DNA of 17,628 nucleotides from contig JBCDBY010000057.1 in assembly GCA_039182715.1 (NCBI GenBank), positions 1-17,628 of the forward strand, given 5' to 3'. The DNA is from JBCDBY01 sp039182715 (GTDB taxonomy: Bacteria; Planctomycetota; PLA2). Position numbers and translations under genes: made by a program. The notes under the pieces are model-generated. The model ran no database searches and had not been told where the DNA came from. It saw only the letters and a program-made list of their open reading frames with translations. The first letter of the stretch is position 1. Each line of letters opens with the position of its first letter. Positions 6,953 through 14,701 of the stretch are shown here, in pieces.

Positions 6953-7361
6953 GCGTGTCAAATGGCGCAAGCAGCAGCGCGGCAGCGTCAAGGGCCGCGC
7001 GAACAAGGGCCACTACGTCGCCTACGGCGACTTCGGCGTGCAGTCCCTCGAGGCGGGGTGGATCACCGCCGCCCAGATCGAGGCTGCTCGCGTGGCCGCG
7101 ACGCGTGCGCTCGCCGGTCTCGGCGCGAAGCTCTACATCCGCCTCTTCCCGCACAAGCCCGTCACCTCGACACCCGAGGAGACGCGCATGGGTAAGGGCA
7201 AGGGCGATATCGACTACTGGTGTGCCGTGGTCAAGCCGGGCACCGTCCTCTTCGAGGTCGGCGGCGGCGTCACGGAGGAACAGGCCAAGCGGGCCCTCAA
7301 TCGCATCGCGCACAAGGTGCCCGTCAACGTGAAGCTCCTGAAGCGGAGGCCGGTGCTGTGA
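6936..7361 (+). CDS. rplP: 50S ribosomal protein L16
   Basis: L16 (141 residues) helps position tRNA in the A site. Visible: MPKRVKWRKQQRGSVKGRANKG at the N-terminus, GDFGVQSLEAGWITAAQIEAARVAATR, KLYIRLFPHKPVTSTPEETRMGKGKGDIDYWCAVVKPG, and a typical C-terminal AKRALNRIAHKVPVNVKLLKR. ATG 6936 has AAGGAG (6923-6928) seven bases upstream and is favoured over the in-frame ATG at 6945. It overlaps rpsC by 17 bases and rpmC by 4, suggesting coupled translation of the S3-L16-L29 cluster as in most bacteria. Confidence 0.97.
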   Translation: MPLMPKRVKWRKQQRGSVKGRANKGHYVAYGDFGVQSLEAGWITAAQIEAARVAATRALAGLGAKLYIRLFPHKPVTSTPEETRMGKGKGDIDYWCAVVKPGTVLFEVGGGVTEEQAKRALNRIAHKVPVNVKLLKRRPVL

Positions 7362-7588
7362 AGGCGATCGAACTCAGGGACAAGGCCGACGTCGAGCTGC
7401 GTGAGCGCCTCGCGGAGATCCGCGGGGAGCTGTTCCAGGCGCAGTTCCGCGGCGGCCAGGACGAAGTCGAGGAGCGCGGCCGTTTCCGCAAGCTCCGTCG
7501 CGAGGTCGCGCAGATCCAGACGATCCTGCGCGAGCGCGAGCTCGGGATCCGCGACCAGAAGGCCGTGGCGAGCAGTGAGTCGGAGTAG
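7358..7588 (+). CDS. rpmC: 50S ribosomal protein L29
   Basis: L29 (76 residues) is a small coiled-coil protein beside the exit tunnel next to L23. The family pattern is present: KAIELRDKADVELRERLAEIRGELFQAQFRGG, with the E-L--L--E--LF-L heptad-like helix, then RGRFRKLRREVAQIQTILRERELG, the second helix of the hairpin. The start is GTG at 7358, overlapping the rplP stop as GTGA. A short polar tail (DQKAVASSESE) makes it slightly longer than the usual 63-70 residues. Confidence 0.95.
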   Translation: MKAIELRDKADVELRERLAEIRGELFQAQFRGGQDEVEERGRFRKLRREVAQIQTILRERELGIRDQKAVASSESE

Positions 7589-7608
7589 GGGGAGGAAGGC
7601 TAAGTTCC

Positions 7609-7884
7609 ATGCGCATCGGTAACCGCAAGACCATGATCGGCACCGTCGCGTCCGACGGCATGCAGAAGAGCTGCACCGTCCGCGTCGAGCGCCGCTACAT
7701 GCATCCCAAGTACGGCAAGTACGTCGTGGCCTCGAAGAAGTACGTGGTCCACGACGAGAACAACGACGCCCGCACGGGCGACCGCGTCGAGATCAGCGAG
7801 ACGCGCCCCCTTTCGAAGTCGAAGCGCTGGCGTCTGCTCCAGGTCCTGGAGCGCGCGCCGGTCCGCGACGAGGAGGCGAGGTAG
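7609..7884 (+). CDS. rpsQ: 30S ribosomal protein S17
   Basis: S17 (91 residues) is a primary 16S rRNA-binding OB-fold protein. Signature stretches are MIGTVASDGMQKSCTVRVERR, the conserved HPKYGKYVVASKKYVVHDENN region and GDRVEISETRPLSKSKRW. ATG 7609 is 20 bases after the rpmC stop, and the spacer holds GGGGGAGGAAGG, a strong ribosome-binding stretch, making this one of the few genes here with an independent-looking initiation site. The C-terminal tail is short and charged. Confidence 0.97.
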   Translation: MRIGNRKTMIGTVASDGMQKSCTVRVERRYMHPKYGKYVVASKKYVVHDENNDARTGDRVEISETRPLSKSKRWRLLQVLERAPVRDEEAR

Positions 7885-7886
7885 CC

Positions 7887-8255
7887 GTGATCCAGATGCA
7901 GACCCGCCTCGAGGTCGCCGACAACACCGGCGCCAAGTCGGTCCAGTGCATCAAGGTGCTGGGCGGCACGCGCCGCCGGTATGCGCAGATCGGCGACATC
8001 ATCGTGGCTTCCGTGAAGAAGTCGCTGCCCGGCAGCGACATCAAGCCGGGCACCGTGGTGCGCGGCGTCATCGTTCGCCAGAAGCACAACCTTCGCCGGG
8101 ACGACGGCTCCTACGTGCGGTTCGACACGAACGCGCTCGTGATCGTCGACGGCGACGGCCAACCCAAGGGCACGCGCATCTTCGGCGCCGTGGCGCGCGA
8201 GCTGCGCCAGAAGCGCTTCATGAAGATCGTGTCCCTCGCACCGGAGGTGGTCTAG
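7887..8255 (+). CDS. rplN: 50S ribosomal protein L14
   Basis: L14 (122 residues, exactly the usual size) lies at the subunit interface, contacts 16S rRNA helix 14 and is the docking site for the silencing factor RsfS in bacteria. It shows MIQMQTRLEVADNTGAKSVQCIKVLGG, the IGDIIVASVKKSLPG strand and GTVVRGVIVRQKHNLRRDDGSYVRFD, then GTRIFGAVARELR near the end. Start is GTG 7887, 2 bases after rpsQ; the ATG three codons later would cut off conserved MIQ. The stop shares one base with the rplX GTG. Confidence 0.98.
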   Translation: MIQMQTRLEVADNTGAKSVQCIKVLGGTRRRYAQIGDIIVASVKKSLPGSDIKPGTVVRGVIVRQKHNLRRDDGSYVRFDTNALVIVDGDGQPKGTRIFGAVARELRQKRFMKIVSLAPEVV

Positions 8256-8626
8256 TGGCCCGCATTCGCAAGGACGACCTCGTCGAGGTCATCGCCGGCA
8301 ACGACCGCGGCAAGCGCGGCCGGGTGCTGAAGGTGATCCCGAAGAAAGAGCGCGTGCTCATCCAGGGTGTGAACCTGCGCTGGAAGCACATGCGCAAGTC
8401 GCAGCAGTCGCCGCAGGGCGGCCGCGTGCGCAAGGAGATCCCCGTCCACGTGAGCAACGTGATGCTCGTGGACGAGTCCATCGATGCCCGCACTCGCGTG
8501 AGCGCCGGCGTCATCGACGGCAAGAAGGTGCGTATCAGCCGCAAGAGCGGCAAGGAAATCGGCACCGCGCCCGTCGAGACCACCAAGACCGAGAAGGCCT
8601 CGAAGAAGGCCGAGGAGCAGGAGTAG
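8255..8626 (+). CDS. rplX: 50S ribosomal protein L24 with Lys/Glu tail
   Basis: L24 (123 residues, usual about 105) is an early assembly initiator that binds the 5' part of 23S rRNA. The KOW motif is at about residues 5-32 (KDDLVEVIAGNDRGKRGRVL). It is followed by VLIQGVNLRWKHMR, GRVRKEIPVHVSNVMLVD and a final RISRKSGKEI. The last roughly 18 residues (VETTKTEKASKKAEEQE) are a charged low-complexity tail beyond the family core. Start is GTG 8255, overlapping the rplN stop by one base. Confidence 0.96.
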   Translation: MARIRKDDLVEVIAGNDRGKRGRVLKVIPKKERVLIQGVNLRWKHMRKSQQSPQGGRVRKEIPVHVSNVMLVDESIDARTRVSAGVIDGKKVRISRKSGKEIGTAPVETTKTEKASKKAEEQE

Positions 8627-8630
8627 TACG

Positions 8631-9182
8631 GTGCCCCGCCTCCAGGAAAAGTACGTCAACGAGATTCGGCCCGCGCTGATGGAGGAGTTCGGCATCACGA
8701 ACGTCCACGCCGTGCCGAAGCTCGAGAAGATCAGCATCAACATGGGCATCGGGAAGGCGCGCGAAAACCAGCGCCATCTCGAGGAAGCGGTGCGCGACCT
8801 CGGTCTGCTGGCCGGCCAGAAGGCCGTCGTGACCAAGGCACGCAAGTCGATCGCCCAGTTCCACCTGCGCGAGGGATATCCCGTGGGCTGCCGCGTCACG
8901 CTGCGCGGCAAGCGCATGTACGAGTTCCTCGACCGCCTCGTCAACTTCGCCATCCCTCGCATTCGCGACTTCCGCGGCGTGAAGGACAAGCTCGACGGGC
9001 GCGGCAGCTACTCGATGGGCCTCAACGACCAGAGCGTCTTCCCCGAGGTCAACATCGACAAGCTCGAGCACACGCAGGGCATGAACATCACGATGACCAT
9101 GAGCGGTGGCCGCGACGAGGTGAGCAAGCGTCTCCTCGAGCAGTTCGGCGTGCCGTTCGTTCGCAAGGACGAGGAGAAGTAG
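8631..9182 (+). CDS. rplE: 50S ribosomal protein L5
   Basis: L5 (183 residues) binds 5S rRNA, forms part of the central protuberance and contacts S13 across the subunit bridge. Visible: LQEKYVNEIRPALMEEFGITNVHAVPKLEKISINMGIG at the N-terminus, then GQKAVVTKARKSIAQFHLREGYPVGCRVTLRG and RMYEFLDRLVNFAIPRIRDFRG, with the C-terminal GMNITMTMSG segment. Start is GTG 8631, 4 bases after rplX. Order rplX-rplE-rpsN is standard spc operon. Confidence 0.98.
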   Translation: MPRLQEKYVNEIRPALMEEFGITNVHAVPKLEKISINMGIGKARENQRHLEEAVRDLGLLAGQKAVVTKARKSIAQFHLREGYPVGCRVTLRGKRMYEFLDRLVNFAIPRIRDFRGVKDKLDGRGSYSMGLNDQSVFPEVNIDKLEHTQGMNITMTMSGGRDEVSKRLLEQFGVPFVRKDEEK

Positions 9183-9184
9183 AC

Positions 9185-9454
9185 GTGGCCAAGAAGAGCT
9201 GGCTCGCGCGCCAGGACAAGCGCGAAAAACTCGTCGCCAAGTACGCCGAGCGTCGCAAGGAGCTGCGGGAGACGAAGGACTGGGAGGCGCTGCAGAAGCT
9301 GCCGCGCAACTCCAGTGCGACGCGTCTCAACAACCGCTGCAGCCTCACGGGCCGGTCGCGCGCGTATTACCGCCGCTTCGGCATCTCTCGCATCATGCTC
9401 CGGGAACTCGCCCTCAAGGGACAGATCCCGGGCGTCCGCAAGGCGAGCTGGTAG
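9185..9454 (+). CDS. rpsN: 30S ribosomal protein S14, zinc-free 89-residue form
   Basis: S14 lies in the 30S head beside S10 and S3. At 89 residues it is the longer form without a zinc ribbon: the region that carries two CxxC pairs in short S14 has here only one cysteine (LNNRCSLTGRSRAYYRRFG). MAKKSWLARQDKREKL, YAERRKELRE and the C-terminal SRIMLRELALKGQIPGVRKASW are family features. Start is GTG 9185, 2 bases after the rplE stop. Confidence 0.97.
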   Translation: MAKKSWLARQDKREKLVAKYAERRKELRETKDWEALQKLPRNSSATRLNNRCSLTGRSRAYYRRFGISRIMLRELALKGQIPGVRKASW

Positions 9455-9464
9455 GAGAATCACG

Positions 9465-9863
9465 ATGACGATGACCGATCCCATCGCCGACCTTTTCACC
9501 CGGATCCGCAACGCCGGCAACGCGGGCCGTAACAAGCTCGACCTGCCGCACAGCGTGGTGAAGGAGAACATCGCCCGCCTGCTCGTCCGCGAGGGCTTCC
9601 TCGACGAGGTGCAGGTGACCGAGGTCGACAACTTCAAGCGCATGCGCGTCCGCCTGCGCACCGATCTCGACGGCACGTCGGTGATCTCGAACATCCAGCG
9701 GGTCAGCAAGCCCGGCTGCCGCGTCTACAAGCGTTCGCGCGACGCGACGCCGGTGCTGCGCGGTCTCGGCCTGGGCATCTACTCCACGTCGAAGGGCATG
9801 CTCTCCGATACGCAGTGCCGCGAGCAGCGCGTCGGCGGGGAGTACGTGGGAAGGGTCTGGTAG
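9465..9863 (+). CDS. rpsH: 30S ribosomal protein S8
   Basis: S8 (132 residues) is a primary 16S rRNA-binding protein of the central domain and, in E. coli, the translational repressor of the spc operon. Visible: MTDPIADLFTRIRNAG with the N-terminal helix, KENIARLLVREGFLDEV, and the C-terminal GLGIYSTSKGMLSD and VGGEYVGRVW. ATG 9465 has GGAG (9453-9456) upstream and gives MTMTDPIAD; the in-frame ATG at 9471 is an alternative that would shorten the protein by two residues. Confidence 0.97.
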   Translation: MTMTDPIADLFTRIRNAGNAGRNKLDLPHSVVKENIARLLVREGFLDEVQVTEVDNFKRMRVRLRTDLDGTSVISNIQRVSKPGCRVYKRSRDATPVLRGLGLGIYSTSKGMLSDTQCREQRVGGEYVGRVW

Positions 9864-9867
9864 CCGG

Positions 9868-10413
9868 ATGTCCCGCATCGGCAAGCAGCCCGTCTCCATC
9901 CCCTCCGGGGTCGAGGTCGCCGTCTCCGGCGCCACGGTCACCGTGAAGGGCAAGCAGGGGACCATCACCCAGGACATTCCCGAGGGCATCTCCGTCGCCG
10001 TCGAGGACGGCACGGTCAACGTGGAGCGTCGGCGCAACGACAAGAAGGCGCGCTCGCTGCACGGACTCGTCCGCGCGCTCCTCCAGAACCACGTCGTCGG
10101 CGTGACCCAGGGATACAAGAAGGAACTCGAGATCCACGGCGTCAGCTACCAGGCGAGCGCGACGCCCAAGGACATCACCCTCAAGGTCGGCTACGCGAAC
10201 GCGATCAAGCTGGCCATTCCCGAGGGCGTGAAGCTCGAGCTCCCCAACCCGACGCTGGTCGTCGTGACCGGCGCGGACAAGCAGAAGGTCGGCCAGTTCG
10301 CCGCCCAGATCCGCGCGGCGCGTCCGCCCGAGCCCTACAAGGGCAAGGGCGTGCGTTACCGCGGCGAGCAGATCCAGCGCAAGCAGGGCAAGTCGTTCGT
10401 CGGAAGCGAGTAG
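9868..10413 (+). CDS. rplF: 50S ribosomal protein L6
   Basis: L6 (181 residues) binds near the sarcin-ricin loop, where the translation-factor GTPases dock. It has two related alpha/beta domains. MSRIGKQPVSIPSGVEVAV and TVKGKQGTITQDIPEG open the first; HGVSYQAS and the NAIKLAIPEGVKLELPNPT segment lie in the second, with the conserved end PPEPYKGKGVRYRGEQIQRKQGK. It begins 4 bases after rpsH and ends 2 bases before rplR. Confidence 0.98.
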   Translation: MSRIGKQPVSIPSGVEVAVSGATVTVKGKQGTITQDIPEGISVAVEDGTVNVERRRNDKKARSLHGLVRALLQNHVVGVTQGYKKELEIHGVSYQASATPKDITLKVGYANAIKLAIPEGVKLELPNPTLVVVTGADKQKVGQFAAQIRAARPPEPYKGKGVRYRGEQIQRKQGKSFVGSE

Positions 10414-10415
10414 TC

Positions 10416-10769
10416 ATGAACCGCGACAAGAAAATCCAGAAGCAGCGTTTGCGCCGCTCGCACCGCGTCCGCAACCGCGTCCGCGGCGACGATGCGCGCC
10501 CGCGCCTTTCCGTCTTCCGGAGCAACCGCCACATCTACGCGCAGCTCATCAACGACGAGCTGGGCCAGACCCTCTGCTCGGCGTCGAGCCGGACCGGCGA
10601 GAAGTACGCCGGCACCGTCGACGACGCGAAGAAGGTCGGCGCCGCGCTCGCCGAGAAGGCGATCGCGCTGAACATCAAGCAGGTCCGCTTCGACCGCGGC
10701 CCCTACAAGTTCCACGGCCGGATCCGCGCCCTCGCGGACGCCGCGCGCGAGAAGGGATTGGAGTTCTAA
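10416..10769 (+). CDS. rplR: 50S ribosomal protein L18
   Basis: L18 (117 residues) binds 5S rRNA together with L5. It has the basic N-terminus typical of the family (RDKKIQKQRLRRSHRVRNRVRG), then RPRLSVFRSNRHIYAQLIND, a GAALAEKAIALNIKQVRFDRG segment and the C-terminal YKFHGRIRALADAAREKGLEF. ATG 10416 is the family start and is 2 bases after rplF; rpsE begins one base after the stop. Confidence 0.97.
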   Translation: MNRDKKIQKQRLRRSHRVRNRVRGDDARPRLSVFRSNRHIYAQLINDELGQTLCSASSRTGEKYAGTVDDAKKVGAALAEKAIALNIKQVRFDRGPYKFHGRIRALADAAREKGLEF

Positions 10770-10770
10770 G

Positions 10771-11277
10771 ATGCCCCGTCACGAGTTCCGTGATCACGTC
10801 AGCCCCGAGGGGCTCACGCTTTCCGAAACGGTCGTGAAGATCAACCGTTGCGCCGCCGTCGTGAAGGGCGGCCGCCGGTTCTCCTTCAGCGCACTGGTGA
10901 CGGTGGGCGACCAGGCCGGCGTCGTCGGCTGCGGATTCGGCAAGGCCAAGATGGTGCCCAACTCCGTCGAGAAGGCGGTCAAGGACGCCCGCAAGGAGCT
11001 GGTCCGCATCCCGATGGTCGGCACGACCATTCCCCACGAGGTGACCGGCAGCTTCTGCAGCTCCAAGGTCATCCTCATCCCGGCGGCGCCCGGTACGGGC
11101 GTCATTGCCGGCCACGCGGTCCGTGCGGTCCTCGAGTCCGCCGGCATCCGCGACATCCTGACCAAGTCCTACGGTTCGACCAACCCGGTCAACCTGGTGA
11201 AGGCCACGTTCGATGGCCTCGCGCAGCTTCGGACGCGCAAGCAGGCGGAGAAGCTGAGGGGGGTGAAGCTCGCATGA
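10771..11277 (+). CDS. rpsE: 30S ribosomal protein S5
   Basis: S5 (168 residues) acts in decoding fidelity and mRNA unwinding. The N-terminal double-stranded RNA-binding-like domain shows LSETVVKINRCAAVVKGGRRFSFSALVTVGD, GFGKAKMVPNSVEKAVKDARK, then the C-terminal domain with TIPHEVTG, VILIPAAPGTGVIAGHAVRAVLE and DILTKSYGSTNPVNLVKAT. The usual GxGxG strand reads VVGCGFGKA. In most bacteria rpmD (L30) would follow; here the stop overlaps rplO as ATGA, so L30 is absent. Confidence 0.98.
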   Translation: MPRHEFRDHVSPEGLTLSETVVKINRCAAVVKGGRRFSFSALVTVGDQAGVVGCGFGKAKMVPNSVEKAVKDARKELVRIPMVGTTIPHEVTGSFCSSKVILIPAAPGTGVIAGHAVRAVLESAGIRDILTKSYGSTNPVNLVKATFDGLAQLRTRKQAEKLRGVKLA

Positions 11278-11750
11278 ACCTTGCAGACGTGCGTGCGGCC
11301 TACGTGCCGCGCAAGAACCGCAAGCGGGTCGGCCGCGGCACCGGTTCCGGGAACGGCAAGACCGCCGGTCGCGGACACAAGGGCCAGCAGTCGCGCTCGG
11401 GCGGCGGGACCCCGCCGGGTTTCGAGGGCGGCCAGATGCCCCTCTACCGTCGCCTCCCCAAGCGCGGTTTCAACAACGCGAAGTTCCGGACGGTCTTCGC
11501 GATCGTCAACGTCGGCCAGCTCGAGGGCGCGTTCGAGGACGGAGCGACCGTGGACGCCGAGGCGATCCGCGCCGCGCACCTCATCAACGCCAAGTCGGGT
11601 CCGATCAAGGTGCTCGGGGGCGGGGAGCTGACCAAGAAGCTCGTCGTCACGGCCGCGAAGTTCAGCGGCAGCGCGCGCCAGAAGATCGAGGCGGCCGGCG
11701 GCAGCGTCACCGAGGAGTCCGGAAAGAAGACGCCGGAGACCGAGGCCTAA
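11274..11750 (+). CDS. rplO: 50S ribosomal protein L15
   Basis: L15 (158 residues) is a late-assembly 23S rRNA-binding protein. The basic glycine-rich extension (RKRVGRGTGSGNGKTAGRGHKGQ) is clear, then GFEGGQMPLYRRLPKRGFNN. The globular domain contains IVNVGQLE, GPIKVLGGGELTKKLVVTAAKFS and the EAAGG turn near the C-terminus. A short polar tail follows. Start ATG 11274 overlaps the rpsE stop by four bases, implying coupled translation. Confidence 0.97.
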   Translation: MNLADVRAAYVPRKNRKRVGRGTGSGNGKTAGRGHKGQQSRSGGGTPPGFEGGQMPLYRRLPKRGFNNAKFRTVFAIVNVGQLEGAFEDGATVDAEAIRAAHLINAKSGPIKVLGGGELTKKLVVTAAKFSGSARQKIEAAGGSVTEESGKKTPETEA

Positions 11751-11754
11751 CCCG

Positions 11755-13077
11755 ATGCTCCAGCACTTCGCGCATCTCTACCAGGTCCCGGAGCTCCGCA
11801 AGCGGATCTTTCTCACGATCGTTCTGCTGATGGTGTACCGGATCGGGTGGAACATCCCGCTCCCCGGTATCGATCCGAACCGGGTGAACGCGCTGATGGA
11901 CCAGGGCAGCGGCGGCAACACGCTCGTCGACTTCCTGAACATCATCAGTGGCGGCGGGCTGCAGCGCGCTTCGCTCTTCAGCCTCGGGATCATGCCCTAC
12001 ATCAGCGCGAGCATCATCTTCTCGCTGCTGGTCAAGGTCATCCCGGCGCTCGAGAAGGTGTCGAAGGAAGGCAGCGCCGGCCAGCGCAAGATCGGTCAGT
12101 GGACGCGCTACGCGACCGTGCCGATCTGCGTCGTGCAGGCCGCCTTCGCCGTGCAGCCCTACATGCAGCCGCAGGCCGCGCTGCGCAACACCGAGTTCGG
12201 CTTCTCGGCGATCACGTTCCCCGATCTTCCGTTCGCGTGGCCTTTCTGGGCCGTGCTCGCGCTGACCTCCGGCTCCATCTTCCTGATGTGGCTCGGCGAG
12301 CAGATCACCGAACACGGCGTCGGCAACGGCATCTCGATCCTGATCATGGCGGGCATCGTCGCCGTGCTCCCCGAGAGCCTCATGGCCGCCAACCTCTCGA
12401 CGGCGAAGATGGCGCTGCTCTCCTCGCTCTTCGTGCTCGTCACGCTGGGCGTCGTGTTCATCACGAAGGGGCAACGCAAGATCCCGGTGCAGTACGCCAA
12501 GCTGACGCGCGGTCGCCGCGTGTACGGCGGCCAGCGCCACTACATGCCGATCAAGGTCAACATGGCGGGCGTCATGCCGGTCATCTTCGCGTCCGCGCTG
12601 CTCTCGTTCCCGCCGATGATCTTTAACGCGGTGGGCCTGCAGGGCCTCGGCGACGCGCTCGGCTACGGCAAGTACCTCTGGTCGATGGCCTACATCGGCC
12701 TCACCTTCTTCTTCTCGTTCTTCTGGGTGGCGCTCATGTTCAACCCGGTCGAGATGAGCAAGAACATGAAGGAGAGCGGTTCGTTCATCCCCGGCATCCG
12801 CCCGGGTCGTCCGACCGCGGAGTACCTCGAGAAGATCATGAACCGCATCACGCTGGCCGGCGCGTTCTTCCTCGCGTTGATCGCCGTCCTGCCCGTGGTG
12901 ATCGCGGACACCATGGATCTTCCGGACATGCTGACGATCTACCTCGGCGGCACCACGATCCTCATCGTGGTCTCGGTCGCCCTGGACCTGGTCGACAAGA
13001 TCAACTCCTACCTGGTGATGCGCAACTACGAGGGCTTCCTCGGCGCGTCCAAGAAGGAAGGAAAGAAGGGCCGCTAG
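11755..13077 (+). CDS. secY: Protein translocase channel subunit SecY
   Basis: SecY (440 residues) is the pore of the Sec translocon in the inner membrane. It shows about ten hydrophobic segments. Family landmarks: TM1 with MVYRIGWNIPLPGID, the plug region with LFSLGIMPYISASIIFSLL, GEQITEHGVGNGISILIMAGI, the cytoplasmic loop GQRKIPVQYAKLTRGRRVYG followed by PIKVNMAGVMPVIFASALL, MFNPVEMSKNMKESGSFIPG, and the C-terminal LDLVDKINSYLVMRNYEGF with a basic tail. It starts 4 bases after rplO and is followed by adk after one base, the order seen in many bacteria. Confidence 0.98.
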   Translation: MLQHFAHLYQVPELRKRIFLTIVLLMVYRIGWNIPLPGIDPNRVNALMDQGSGGNTLVDFLNIISGGGLQRASLFSLGIMPYISASIIFSLLVKVIPALEKVSKEGSAGQRKIGQWTRYATVPICVVQAAFAVQPYMQPQAALRNTEFGFSAITFPDLPFAWPFWAVLALTSGSIFLMWLGEQITEHGVGNGISILIMAGIVAVLPESLMAANLSTAKMALLSSLFVLVTLGVVFITKGQRKIPVQYAKLTRGRRVYGGQRHYMPIKVNMAGVMPVIFASALLSFPPMIFNAVGLQGLGDALGYGKYLWSMAYIGLTFFFSFFWVALMFNPVEMSKNMKESGSFIPGIRPGRPTAEYLEKIMNRITLAGAFFLALIAVLPVVIADTMDLPDMLTIYLGGTTILIVVSVALDLVDKINSYLVMRNYEGFLGASKKEGKKGR

Positions 13078-13078
13078 C

Positions 13079-13669
13079 ATGCCGCTCGTGTCGCAGCTTG
13101 TCTTTCTGGGGCCCCCGGGTGCCGGCAAGGGCACGCAGGCCAAGTTCCTCGCGGAGGAAAAGGGCCTGCTGCACCTGTCGACCGGGGACATGTTCCGCAA
13201 CGCGATCGCCAAGGGGACGCCGACCGGCGTGCAGGCCAAGTCCTACATGGACCAGGGCCAGCTCGTGCCGGACAGCGTCGTCGATGCGCTCGTGGTGGAG
13301 CGGCTCAAGGAGGACGACGCGCGCGGCGGCTATCTGCTGGACGGCTACCCGCGCAACCTGTCGCAGGCCGAGGCGCTCGACGGCGTTCTCGCCGAGCACG
13401 GGACGAAGCTGGACGGCGTCCTCTTCCTCGACGTGCCGGACGACGTGCTGATCGCGCGCATCGTGAAGCGCGGCGAGGAGTCGGGCGGCGCGCGCGCCGA
13501 CGACACCGAGGAGGTCGCCCGCGAGCGACTGGTCGTCTACCGCGAGCACACCGAGCCGCTCGTGAAGCACTACGAGGCGGCGGGCGTGCTCGTGCGTCTC
13601 GACGGCACGAAGAGCATCGACGACGTGAAGGCTGCGGTCTTCGCGGCGGTGGAGGGGATGTCGGCATGA
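13079..13669 (+). CDS. adk: Adenylate kinase, short-LID form
   Basis: Adenylate kinase catalyses ATP + AMP = 2 ADP in the cytoplasm. The P-loop GPPGAGKGTQ is at 11-20, the AMP-binding LSTGDMFR at 33-40 and DGYPRN at 88-93. The region where long forms carry a roughly 30-residue LID, with or without four zinc cysteines, is only RGEESGGARADDTEEVARERL-like, so this is the short form (196 residues). ATG 13079 begins one base after the secY stop; no ribosome-binding site is obvious beyond purines in the secY tail (GGAAGGAAAG region). It overlaps map as ATGA. Confidence 0.96.
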   Translation: MPLVSQLVFLGPPGAGKGTQAKFLAEEKGLLHLSTGDMFRNAIAKGTPTGVQAKSYMDQGQLVPDSVVDALVVERLKEDDARGGYLLDGYPRNLSQAEALDGVLAEHGTKLDGVLFLDVPDDVLIARIVKRGEESGGARADDTEEVARERLVVYREHTEPLVKHYEAAGVLVRLDGTKSIDDVKAAVFAAVEGMSA

Positions 13670-14439
13670 TGGTCCTCAAGACGGCGCGCGAGATCGATTG
13701 CCTGCGGGAGGCGGGCCGCATCGCGGCCGACGCGCTGTCGTGGGCCGGCCGCAACGCCGTCCCGGGCCGCACGACCGCCGAGCTCGATGCCGGTGTCGAG
13801 GCGATCCTGCACGAGCGGGGCGCCACGCCGGTCTTCAAGGGCTACCACGGGTTCCCGGCGAGCATCTGCGCGTCGGTGAACGACGAGATCGTCCACGGCA
13901 TCCCCGGCCCGCGCGTGCTGCAGGAGGGAGATGTCATCTCCATCGACGTCGGCGCGCGCTTCAAGGGTTTCGTGGGCGACAACGCGCGCACCTTCGAGGT
14001 GGGCGCGGTGAGCGACGAGGCGACGCGGCTGCTCGAGACGACCAAGGCGTCGCTCGACGCCGGGATCGCCGCGGCGCGGACGGGCGGCATGCTGTCCGAG
14101 ATCGCCCGCGCCATCCAGGAGAAGGCGGAGGGCGGCGGCTACGCCCTCGTGCGCGACTACGCCGGCCACGGCGTCGGCCGCGAGATGCACGAGGAGCCGC
14201 AGGTCCCCAACTTCGTCGACGAGAACCTCCTGCGGAACGACGTGACGCTCGAGGAAGGACTCGTCATCGCGATCGAGCCGATGCTGTGCGTGGGGAAGGG
14301 GCGGACCAAGGTCGCCTCCGACCGCTGGACGGTGCTGACCACCGATGGCGGCCTCGCGGCGCACTTCGAGCACTCGATCGCGTTCACCCGCGACGGCGTC
14401 GAGATTCTCACCCTGCCCTCCGAGGAGGACTACCGGTGA
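13666..14439 (+). CDS. map: Methionine aminopeptidase, type I
   Basis: Removes the N-terminal methionine from new proteins whose second residue is small. It is 257 residues with the pita-bread fold. The five metal ligands are at D94 (ISIDVG), D105 (GDNARTF), H168 (GHGVGREMH), E204 (AIEPM) and E235 (HFEHSIAF), with the second conserved histidine at H175. No N-terminal zinc-finger extension is present. ATG 13666 overlaps the adk stop; the next codon is also ATG, so the start could be 13669. Its stop overlaps the infA GTG. Confidence 0.97.
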   Translation: MMVLKTAREIDCLREAGRIAADALSWAGRNAVPGRTTAELDAGVEAILHERGATPVFKGYHGFPASICASVNDEIVHGIPGPRVLQEGDVISIDVGARFKGFVGDNARTFEVGAVSDEATRLLETTKASLDAGIAAARTGGMLSEIARAIQEKAEGGGYALVRDYAGHGVGREMHEEPQVPNFVDENLLRNDVTLEEGLVIAIEPMLCVGKGRTKVASDRWTVLTTDGGLAAHFEHSIAFTRDGVEILTLPSEEDYR

Positions 14440-14696
14440 GCACGTCCGTCGAGATTCGCGGCACCGTCCTCGAGGCGATGCCCAACGCGCGCTACCTCTG
14501 CCGGATCGATTCCGGTCGGGCGGAGGCCGGTCGCGAAATTGTCTGCCACGTCGGCGGCGACATGCGCATGAAGGTCGTGCGCGTCCTGCCGGGCGAAGGC
14601 GTCGTCATGGAGCTTTCGCCGCTCGATCCCTCCAAGGGACGGATCGTCGGCAAGACCGGCCCGACACCCCCCGGTGTGGGTCCGGCCGGGAGGTAG
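14436..14696 (+). CDS. infA: Translation initiation factor IF-1, extended
   Basis: IF-1 is an OB-fold protein that occupies the 30S A site during initiation. Core features: EIRGTVLEAMPNARYLCRI, then GDMRMKVVRVLPGEGVVMELSPLDPSKGRIV. Length is 86 residues versus about 72. The excess comes from a few extra residues in the loop after the second strand (GRAEAGREIVCH where E. coli has GHVVTAH) and from a Gly/Pro-rich C-terminal tail (GPTPPGVGPAGR). Start is GTG 14436, overlapping the map stop as GTGA. The placement map-infA-rpmJ-rpsM is classical. Confidence 0.95.
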   Translation: MSTSVEIRGTVLEAMPNARYLCRIDSGRAEAGREIVCHVGGDMRMKVVRVLPGEGVVMELSPLDPSKGRIVGKTGPTPPGVGPAGR

Positions 14697-14701
14697 TGAC
14701 C

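Noticed and set aside
7887..7898. ATG at 7896 as the rplN start
   Set aside because: GTG 7887 preserves the conserved MIQMQT start and follows rpsQ by two bases, like the other gene junctions here.
11707..13239. 510-codon open frame on the minus strand opposite secY
   Set aside because: Same reason: highly charged shadow translation over a certain gene, no motif and no ribosome-binding site seen.
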